64,000 bases of DNA from Nectonema munidae (taxonomy: Eukaryota > Nematomorpha > Nectonematoida > Nectonematidae), in the NCBI GenBank assembly GCA_030549495.1, contig JAUIRK010001051.1, forward strand, positions 434,001-498,000. Direction: 5' to 3'. How positions within the stretch are numbered: position 1 is the first letter of the stretch; each line of letters opens with the position of its first letter. Under the pieces are notes generated by a model, which saw only the letters and a program-made list of their open reading frames with translations, ran no database searches and was not told the DNA's origin. Position numbers and translations under genes: made by a program. Of the stretch, positions 55,690-64,000 are shown in pieces.

Positions 55690-56150
55690 CATATATACCC
55701 ATTTTCAACTATGCTTGGTGATATTCATTTTTTAACGAAATCAATTAAACCTCTAATGATTTGAATATGACAGCCCATATCAAAATTAAAATTTTTATTA
55801 TTGTAAAAAGTTTTTTATACACATATATATACCCAGTGGCGTATCCAGAAATTTCTTATAGGGGGCCGAAATCTATTTATTTTTTTTGCAATTTTGCTAA
55901 TATTATTCAGAGAATACGACAGCTGTATTATGTCTTTTAGAATCACTAATTACCTATGTTTTCATATCTTTAACATTATTTTGCCATGAATAAATTGCAA
56001 AAATTTATTTTTTATACATGTAAGGGTAATTTTCGAAGCCATTTTTCATAGGGGAGCCTAGGCCCATGAGCCCCCCCCCCCCTGGATCCGCCACTAATTA
56101 TATACCCTTTTTCAAGTATGTAGAATTTAGTTGCGATGTTTATTTTATCT
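55690..56150 (-). repeat. Diverged satellite monomer split by a MITE
   Basis: On the minus strand the order GGGTATATATATGTGTA, AAAAAACTTT, GGGCTGTCATAT, then AGCATAGTTGAAAATGGGTA follows the 22-kb satellite monomer with many differences. It is the only isolated unit seen, 33 kb from the array. Confidence 0.65.
55834..56098. mobile_element. hAT-type MITE inside the satellite unit
   Basis: Ends CAGTGGCGTATCCAGAAA and CCTGGATCCGCCACT. The octamer TATATACC occurs on both sides (55,826-55,833 and 56,099-56,106). It contains a 12-C run near the right end. Confidence 0.85.
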
Positions 56151-56890
56151 AAAATTTAAAAATTTCTTGATATTGAATAAATCTTCACATAGTTACAGCT
56201 TAGATAAATCTTACCAATTCAAAATTTTGAGATTTCATACTCATCTTAGATTTTTCATTTAAAAAAATTTTATGAAGTTTTTTTTAATATTAGATACTCA
56301 GCAATCAGCATGATTTAAGAAAGTATTATAAGCCAAAATATATTAAAAAAATTATACTTTTCCTCTATAACTAATAGAAAGGTTAAAAATGACTTTATTG
56401 AAATTGAATCAATTAATTACACAAAAACATACAACCACCTCCTCTTACATCTACCTAAAAAAAATATTCATCGAAGAACATTATATATCAAAGCTGAAAC
56501 CTTCAATTAACACCTATCTTAACAAATACCTCGATCCTTGCGACCCTTCTTTCGTCATTATTACTATTTTCTCTAAGATATAATTGAAAAGAACGAAATA
56601 TATTATTTTAATTATATATAAATAAAGGCGTGCTTCCTGAAATAAATGTTCATTTTCAACTATTCTATGAACCCTATAGACTTGGCCTTATGTTATGTAA
56701 TAATAAATATATAACGGTATATTAAAAAAAAATTTTAATGTTTTTTTGGAAATTTTTTTGGATTGCATACATCACTAATTCAGTTGACACTTCCATATAT
56801 TTTTAGCTTTATTATTCAAGATGGAGTATATGCATAGTTGAATTGGCGTAAAAGCAGATATTTTATTTAAATTTCAATAATACTATTGTT
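56107..56890 (+). other. AT-rich stretch with a possible Penelope 3' fragment
   Basis: At 56,389-56,583 a 64-codon frame starting with ATG contains FIEEHYISKLKPSINTYLNK, reminiscent of the end of the GIY-YIG endonuclease of Penelope-like elements. Weak. Otherwise nothing recognised. Confidence 0.3.
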
Positions 56891-57259
56891 TAGTGTGTCT
56901 CAAAATTTTTAACCTAGGGTGCACCTATGAAATAACTGAAACCATAGGGCACACCATTGAAGTTAATATGGAAAAATCTGTCATAAAATAAAAAATATAC
57001 ACTGTTGAGATTTTGCAATTTTGTGGATGTTTGGTCTTATTTGTGATAAACAAACTCTTATCTCTTCTTTTAAAACTTACTTACTTTTGATGTTGGTTAG
57101 CGCAGAAAATCCTTGTTCACAGAGAAAAGATATGTTAAACTACAATAAAACTGTCAAAGCTTTCCTCGCTATTGAAGGCACCTAGCTACCTTTCATGGCG
57201 CACCTGACTATCTTGAAGGGGGCACCAGTGCGCTGCGGCGCACTGTTTTAGAATCACTG
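56891..57259 (-). mobile_element. hAT remnant with transposase C-terminal piece
   Basis: Ends TAGTGTGTCTCAAAATTTTT and, reversed, CAGTGATTCTAAAACAGTG resemble the CAGTGGTTCTCAAAC ends of Charlie-like hATs. The minus strand inside reads ISFLCEQGFSALTNIKSK and IRVCLSQIRPNIHKIAK (56,985-57,140), the ZBED5-type dimerisation domain. A small loss shifts the frame between the two parts. No target duplication seen. Confidence 0.7.
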
Positions 57260-57879
57260 AGACTTTAGACGTAAACTCATCCATGATATGTAAAAAGTAG
57301 TTGTAATTTTTCATGATCTGTAAAAACTAATTAGATGGTAAACTCTTTTTAACTGAATCAAGAAATGTAGAAAACTCGTCAGAAAAGATAGTGTTATAAC
57401 TTTTCGAAAATAGTGTTGATCGGTACAAATTATGAACACATGCCAGTTAACTTATGTCAAAGATATATACGAGAACATGGCCAAGCTTTTGCTCCGAAGC
57501 AACTTGAACAAACAAGACTACAAAGGAAATGGAGCTCCCTCCCTATGTCATACCCGATTCCTTGCCAAGTTGCATCTTGCCTGAGTTCTCAGAATGTTTC
57601 AGCAGGTAAAATATCACGAGTCACGAAAATTTAGTGTCGATAAAATCCAAGATATTTTTTAAGTTTGGTGATTGTGAATACGTTACATTTTATAATAGAA
57701 AAGCATCCAACCCTTTAAGTAACTTTATGGTATGATACCTGTTCTCTACTTTCATCCGAATTATCATTGTTCTAATTCTGTCCCAATTTTTTAATACATT
57801 TTATCTTCGTATGTTTGCTGCTATTACCCCAATCGCCTACCTTTCTCCATTGTCGACTGCTTTACGTTTTATATTATCG
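57260..57879. other. AT-rich stretch, no gene recognised
   Basis: The open frame at 57,413-57,634 (MLIGTNYEHMPVNLCQ) has a protein-like composition but no motif that I recognise. Confidence 0.4.
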
Positions 57880-58364
57880 GTCGTAATTCTTAGACGCATT
57901 ATACTTTTTCCACTGTAATCTTACTATTAATATGCATCTGTTAAAAAAATCAAACTGGAATGGTATGTATCCATAAAAATCGGCATAGTGAGATTTGCAA
58001 TAGTAAAAATTACAATGCATTAGGTCATTAAGTTCATATAGGTTAAGTGCAGAGTTTGAGGAAAAAAATTTATGCAACCTCAAGAGTTTTTTTATTTAAT
58101 TTATCCAGATTGTTGGACGAGCCGCAGATAACGTAAGCATATCGGATAATAGGAAATATATATGCATAATACAGGCTTTTTCTAGATTCTAGTGAGGTGT
58201 TTTTTAAATTTAAAAAAGATACCAGAAAGACGAGACACTTTTGTAGTCACTGATTTTATATGTAATGACGATGAAAGATTGTTCATAAAGTTGAGTACTA
58301 AATAACTTATGCTGTTAACGCGTTTTAGTTCAGCATCTCTAATTTTTAAGGTAACGTTATTTAA
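57880..58364 (-). mobile_element. LINE E, RT C-terminal fragment
   Basis: On the minus strand VNSISYLVLNFMNNLSSSLH (the YLGL region), VTTKVSRLSGIFFKFKKHL and SLYYAYIFPIIRYAYVICGS follow the RT thumb order of Jockey/CR1-type LINEs, in more than one frame. It abuts the 3' end of LINE A copy 2 at about 58,364, so LINE A may have inserted into LINE E. Confidence 0.6.
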
Positions 58365-59015
58365 GGATTTATTTTAAAAGTGAACAAACCAAGATAGGTT
58401 GTCGTCACATGATTGAATAATGAAAAGAGAATTGATTTGAGTATTAACAGTTTGATGGTGTAAGAAATAACATTGGATTTGGATGCAGGAAGAGGTCGAT
58501 GCCGGAAAATTCATAATTATCAGTGTTGGCTAGGAAAGTAAGCATTGGAGTGGAATAAGAAGAGTCGAAAGGGTTCGTGAAAGTATGAGATGAGCAATTG
58601 AGAGCCGTTGGTAGGGATTGAGGTAGATGCAAATAAGGAGTTGAAGCATATGTGAGAAAATGAAGAGGAAAATCTCATCAGACTGTGTAAGAAGGTATTT
58701 CAAGGTATTAAGAAAATTAAAAGAGTTATAAAAAAAATATATATATATAATATATCTATGTAAATTAAAAATTTGAGAAAGTAAAAAAAAAAGAATAAAT
58801 AAAGAAGAGGGACTGAAATTTTAATAGCTAAAGATTAGTGAAAATAAATATGATAAAACATAAGATTGAAATCAAGTAATTTGAAATATTAAATTTGATG
58901 AAAAGATAGGGAATAAAAAGAAGTAATCCAGGGTCAGAGGGATAGTATTGCAATGCACTATGGGGATATTAAAAGAGAATTACTCACTAAGGTTGGAAAG
59001 AAAAAAACAAAATTA

Positions 59016-60844
59016 TTAACAAATTATAAAGGCATAAATTAAGTTTGAAAAGCCTAACAGTAATTCTTTTAATTTTTTTAAGGGACTTAATGTTGCGAAG
59101 GCATTTAATTTCCAAAGGTAGAATATTCCAGGCCCTAATTGAGTTAGGAAAAAAATATTGAGTGAATAGTTTTTTGTTTGAACGTAGATGTCTAATATTT
59201 TTTTATTTCTAAGATTGTGATTATGAGTAGTGGTTGAGTGTATCAATATATTGGCGAAGCGACCATCGGTTAAATTTTTATACATAAAAGAGCAGAGTAA
59301 TACAAAGTGCAGTTCATTCAGATCAAGTATGTGATATTTCGCGCAGACCTTTGATATGTAAGAGTTTTCAATAAACTTTACAGCTTTTTTGAATTTGGAA
59401 AAGAGTTTATTTTTGTAGGAGCTACTTGATTTGGCCCAAATTATGTTTCCATAAGACAATTTGGGTTGAATAAAAGCAAAATAAAGATTTAATTTATTAC
59501 TAGTGTTTAAAATATTTTTTATCTTATTGAAACAGCCTAAGTAAGAGGAGATTTCCCTAATAACTTTATAATAGCGTAGGTGGAATTTTAATGATGATTC
59601 AAAGATTATACCGAGATAATTCATATAGTTGGTTTCCGTTAAGACATTTTGACCAATAGTAAGATGTAGAGTGTCTCTGTAATTGAATGTCATATATTTC
59701 GTTTTAGAGAAATTAATGAGTAAATCATTCTTAGTACACCAATTATTGAAGTTATCTAAGAATTCCATAATGGTTGATTGTTCGTTATTAATTGAGTTGA
59801 AGTAAAATGTCACAGCACAATCATCAGCATATAAGTATAAAACAGTTTTATCTTGTTTGAGTTGAAAAACAAAACATCATTAGAGATTAAAGAAAAATTT
59901 GAGTTTCCATTAAAACATGTATATTGCATACGATCATTGAGAAAGCTTTTGAGCAATTGCCAGAACTTGCCTCTAAAACCATATTTGTAGAGCTTATCAA
60001 GTAAAATATTGTGGTTAACCCTATCAAAGGCCTTACGAAAGTCAAAAAACATGGTTAACACTTCATCGACAGAAGAAGCAATACTATGGTATAGATGAGC
60101 AGCTGTATCTTGTGTAGATAAGTTTTTTCTGAAACCGAATTGATATTTGTTTATAAGTTTATATTTGTCGAGAAAGTTAGTCATTTGTTCAAAGATTATC
60201 CTTTCAAAAATTTTGCTATAGAAGGTCAGGATAGAAATGGGTCGATAGTTAGACACTTCATTTTTGGCACCTTGTTTATGAATGGGTACAATTTTGGCAA
60301 TCTTAAGTTTGGAGGGATAGATTTCAGTGTTATAAATTATATTATAAAGATACGCTAATTCCTGGGAAAGATAAGAAATGCTAGATAAGCCAATGTTGTT
60401 TGTAATGCCATCGTAACCACATGTATTTGACTTTTTTATGCGTTGTATAGTTAAAATAATGTCATATTGAGAAATTTCGGTGAAATAGAAAGTGTTGGCA
60501 ATAAACATAGTTATATCATCAGAGGAAAGTGAAGAAGCTGTACAAGAATTGGAAATACTCGCGAAATATTTATTCAGTGAGTCACAAGTTAATTCAGGGT
60601 AAGATTTCACATCAGTATTTTTTCCAAGTAAATTATTTAAAATTTTCCATTTTTTTAGGTTGTTAGAATTAATAGCCAATTCGTCTTTTATATAGGCGTT
60701 TTTCTTTTTGAAAATTTCTTGGTAATAAGTATTCCTGAAATTTTTGAATTTGTTAAACATATGGCTATCACCAGAGGTTATGTATTGTTTGTAAAGTGAG
60801 TTTATTTTTATCCTTTTCATTTTTTTAAATGATTGCAAAACCAT
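59016..60844 (-). pseudogene. LINE A copy 2 reverse transcriptase
   Basis: IAKIVPIHKQG and NYRPISILTFYSKIFERII, then FGFRKNLSTQDTA, FFDFRKAFDRVNHNILLDKL with the first catalytic Asp, and, after a small loss that removes the PQG motif and a frame change near 59,813, LYADDCAVTF with the YADD box. The thumb (YLGIIFESSLKFHLR) and FIQPKLSYGNIIWAKSS follow. The 344-codon first block is the longest RT frame of LINE A here. Confidence 0.9.
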
Positions 60845-61133
60845 GAATTATGTTTAGAATGGGCAAGATTACTTATCTTTTTTACAGGGCTGTTATCTAT
60901 TAAGCTTTGAATTTTGCACATTAGTAAAAGGTAATAGTCATTAGGATTTAGTGGAAAAAGTTTTAAAAATTGAAAACTTTCCGTCTGAATAGCTGAGGTA
61001 AAAGTTTTGAAATTAATGTCAATAAATGTTTGGTGATTGTACTCAGTGATGTTTGTGTTTTTGACCAAATTATTGATAATCGCGAAATTAGGCAAATGAT
61101 CGGATACGTGCGCTAGGATGTTACCTGAGAGGA

Positions 61134-61633
61134 TTATATTAATATTATTTGATAAAATATACTATCAATTAAGGAACTGGAATTATTAGTAAATCTATTT
61201 GATTTTGTTATGGCTGGATAGAGACTATTTTCTAGAAGCATATTAAGAAACTTCAATTCAGAACCGTTAATATGTGATTTAATCAAATCGATATTAAAGT
61301 CCCCTGATAGGATAATTTTATGACCTTTGTGATGCAGGATAAGATTCAATACTTCAGACATAAAAACTTCAATATTTTTACTAGACCGTGGTCTGTAGAG
61401 GACGATAACGATTAGATTGAAAGGTTCGACAATTTTAACTAAAAGAAATTGAAATGAGGATATAGTGAAATGTGCTTGATCAAGGATGTTGTACTTTTTA
61501 TTGATGTACAAACCGATGCGACCACCACTAGAGTAGCGCAATTCAAAATTATAATTAGGCAAGGTAATATCATCAAGATTGAAATGTCCCAAATTTCGGT
61601 GAGAGTAAAAACATCAATGGAGAAATTGTTCAA
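61134..61633 (-). pseudogene. LINE A copy 2 endonuclease
   Basis: FTLTEIW, LRYSSGGRIGLYINKKY, LYRPRSSKN (the usual YRPPSS with Pro to Arg), LSGDFNIDL and SSLIDSIF are visible. A frame change at about 61,134 separates the terminal SDHxPN block, which has itself become a different string before MPNFAIINN. Less intact than copy 1. Confidence 0.85.
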
Positions 61634-62084
61634 GGAGGTATAAAGATAGAAAAATTCTTAAAAGTTTTTAGATAGACTCCTGATGTTGAGATTGATAATA
61701 AAAAAAATCAAAATTATACAAGGCCTTTGTGCGGACAAAGAGTTCATTGGGAGAAAAATAATCACATATCCATTCTGTAAATAATTGATGAAAGTCATTG
61801 GGTGAATTATGTATTAAATTTTTTATTAGTTCTTTATTAAAGATCATTTAAAATGCGACCCATAAAATTATTTAACTAATCTTCTGCTTTCTTTTACGAT
61901 GGAATTTCCTATATTTAAAGCAGACGAATTTTATTTCTTGGGATACTGATGTCAAGGATTAGGAAGTTTTTTATAGTTTTCCTTTCAAATCTATAACAAA
62001 TTTCATTAAATTATTTTCTTGAATAATTTTTTGAAGAAAATTTTTATTTAAAAACTATTTATATCAGCTAGATTTTTCTATTAA

Positions 62085-62193
62085 CCCATTAAGTCCCAAT
62101 GCTCCCATTTGGGAACATAAGTAATTTCATCTTCGTCTGTTTTTTTCAATGACTTTGAATATAAATCGTCTGCTTTGCTTGGCCTAAAATGGG
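62085..62193. mobile_element. Small TTAA MITE (piggyBac type), 109 bp
   Basis: TTAA at 62,081-62,084 and 62,194-62,197. Ends CCCATTAAGTCCCAATG and, reversed, CCCATTTTAGGCC are inverted. Related copies: 33,517-33,665 and a half copy at 15,757-15,812. Confidence 0.85.
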
Positions 62194-62269
62194 TTAATTG
62201 ACGTTTTTTCGTAAAGACTATATAAGTGCATTTTTCTGAATTTAGAGTCATCATGTTATGACAAGACCA

Positions 62270-62910
62270 GGTATTATATATTACATAACACCTTATTCAC
62301 ATCGCTAATGGAAACAGAGGATGAGAGTTTAAATGTTAAAGTAACATCATCTGCATACACCGTGGGAGAGCAAAAATAAAGCAGAGGATTCACAAGCTCA
62401 TTAATGTACAGAATAAATAGAATTGGACCCAAAATTGAGCCCTGAGCGACACCGCCCCATTATAATACTTCTGTGATTAAAGGAAATAAAGCAGGATCGA
62501 TTACCAAGATACGATTTTAGCCAATTATGAATATGAGAATTAAAGCCCATTTTGTATGGCTTATAAAGAAGTAAGGAGTGTGAAACACTTCCAAAGGCAT
62601 TGGAAAAATCAAGAAAAGTACATAATGAAGACAAGGTATGGTCCATGGATAAATCCTTCAAGAAACTTAAAAAAGCTAATTCTGTAGATTTTTGAAGTAA
62701 AAGCAAACTGATGCTGAGATAATATGGAGGAATACCCTACAAACTTTAGCATTTTAGTTAAGATAATTTTCTCAAAAATCTTTGAAAATGATGATAGAAT
62801 AGATATTGGCCTAAAGTGATCTATAGAAGTACCTCTTTTAGAATTCTACTTACCTTTAACTCATTTAGAAAAGTACCACAAACAAAAGGAAATTGAAAAG
62901 AAACTCTTGA
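62270..62910 (-). mobile_element. LINE C, RT fragment
   Basis: Minus strand: DHFRPISILSSFSKIFEKII (about 62,820), SQHQFAF, KSTELAFLSFLKDLSMD, FLDFSNAFGSVSHSLLL with the first Asp, NWLKSYLGNRSCFISF, then GGVAQGSILGPILFILYINE and SPTVYADDVTLTFKL. Finger and palm motifs are nearly all there but spread over three frames. It differs from LINE A and B in sequence. No endonuclease or 3' end was found. Confidence 0.8.
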
Positions 62911-63399
62911 TGTAAAATTTTAGAAAAATTCATTCATAAACAAAAAAGTTATTCCAAAATAAATATTTTAGAATTCAAAAAGAATATTATTGCGATTATT
63001 GACACCCTTTATTATTTCCACTATTGATAGTGTATGAGCTCTTTCAAATTGAATATTTTACACTCTGGATTCTATAAACAATACATAATGTCTCAGAGAT
63101 TAAACGCACATGAATGATAGACACGTCACATAACCTTTATTGCTTAAAACTTGTTTATTGACATATCGTCGTTCATTCTATCTATTCAGAATTCTCGTCG
63201 TACAATTAATTCTCGCCGAACATTTTATTCTTCATTTCAATATTCTTTGATTAGACTTTATAGCGAAACATTTTATACATCGTCTCCATATTCTTTGATC
63301 AAACTTCTTTATTATCTTGCATCTTTCTATTAATTTGGCTCAGGTAAAAAATGTAATTTTTTAAATGTCAATATTTGAATTATTTAAAAGGAATAGATA
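62911..63399. other. AT-rich stretch, no gene recognised
   Basis: Contains a short imperfect duplication (TCAATATTCTTTGATTAGAC and ATATTCTTTGATCAAACTTC near 63,237 and 63,288). Nothing else recognised. Confidence 0.4.
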
Positions 63400-64000
63400 T
63401 GGACTACTAAGATGACATTAACCTTTTACATATTTTTGGTTATGAAAAAGATAGTAATCAAATGAGTGTGGTTGACTCTATTCCATAAACATCAACTAGT
63501 CTTAGAAAAAAATTGGCGATAAAGATGATGGGAGAGAATTAAATGATGATGATGAACAAAGTCTTGCTGTTGAAAGAAGTGTAGATTGTGGTTGAAATGC
63601 TTTAAACATTGAAAATATGGAACTTTTATTCCAACAGCTTGATTTTATATCTTCTAGACAAAATGAGAATAGAATTAAAAATTTAGACGATTCTTTAAAT
63701 AAGAGTAATTCCTACTTAATCGAGGAGACTTAAGTTGAAGAAGTATTTGTTTCACGAGGAGATAGATTAAATCCATTAATAACATGGGGTAATATCAAAA
63801 GAAATAGAGTAGGTAGACAAAGAGCAGTTGATGTTATCAGACACACCCGGTGTCAAAGGAACCAGAAATATTTTAGATTGCTGGACTTTGTTTTTCAACA
63901 AAAAATGGTTGGTATTATACTTGAAAACACAAATAAGCGTATAAATGTCTATTTAGAGAAACCACAAGTAATTGACAAACTAAAAAATAGAAATACACGT
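63400..64000 (+). pseudogene. piggyBac transposase N-terminal part, runs off the window
   Basis: Segments in different frames: an acidic stretch (DDDEQSLAVERS, about 63,550), MELLFQQLDFISSRQNENRI (63,620-63,680), TPGVKGTRNILDCWTLFFNK (63,845-63,903) and GIILENTNKRINVYLEK (63,912-63,960). The TPGxKGT...FF...ENTNxxI order matches the start of the piggyBac catalytic region. Several frame changes. The catalytic Asp residues would lie beyond 64,000. Confidence 0.65.

Larger units (their letters stand above)
58365..61862 (-). mobile_element. LINE A, copy 2 (nearly full length)
   Basis: Homologous end to end with copy 1 (4,419-7,039) and retaining the RT region missing there. Minus-strand order: endonuclease (61,633-61,134), linker (61,095-60,817), RT (60,844-59,810), thumb and C-terminus (59,813-59,016), noncoding 3' region to 58,365. 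At least three frame changes separate these. Confidence 0.9.

Overview
This window looks like a piece of a large, AT-rich animal genome, most likely an arthropod. The mix of pogo, piggyBac, hAT, LINE and Penelope remnants with long A/T intergenic stretches would suit a caligid copepod such as a salmon louse, but that assignment is an inference. There are no operons, no rRNA and no convincing stand-alone tRNA gene. Nearly all recognisable coding sequence belongs to transposable elements, most of them broken.

Layout. 0-10 kb: the tail of a hAT transposase, a dispersed repeat (R2), a Tigger-type MITE, then two LINEs end to end (LINE A at 4.4-7.0 kb, LINE B at 7.1-9.8 kb). 10-16 kb: a 5'-truncated LINE D on the minus strand, a Tigger/pogo remnant carrying a MITE, and small MITEs. 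16.7-28 kb: two inverted copies of a MOV10L1/Armitage-like RNA helicase gene. Between them lie a satellite array of about 151-bp monomers and an almost complete pogo transposon. 28-29.9 kb: a Ty3/Gypsy fossil interrupted by a GC-rich insert. 29.9-37.7 kb: nested repeats (R1, R2, SINE, several MITEs), a piggyBac 3' fragment, a pogo fragment with a fossil intron, and a hAT insertion with a perfect 8-bp target duplication. 37.7-45 kb: LINE D (zinc knuckles, endonuclease, RT, RNase H), a Penelope-like RT and another LINE D piece. 45-51 kb: a piggyBac transposase with an intron and one stop, an 817-bp TTAA foldback element and a mariner fragment. 51.8-57.3 kb: repeats, SINEs, hairpins and the clearest host gene, an intronless intact NDUFS4 (mitochondrial complex I). 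57.9-64 kb: LINE E, a second LINE A copy, LINE C, a TTAA MITE and a degraded piggyBac N-terminus that runs off the window.

How the parts work together. NDUFS4 is the only gene with a clear cellular job here. The helicase pair is the best candidate for something new. MOV10L1/Armitage proteins act in the piRNA pathway that silences transposons. Here a decayed full-length-N-terminus copy and a 5'-truncated open copy face opposite ways, so read-through RNA could fold into a stem of about 1.8 kb. The rest is a layered record of insertions, several datable relative to each other by target duplications or empty-site comparison.
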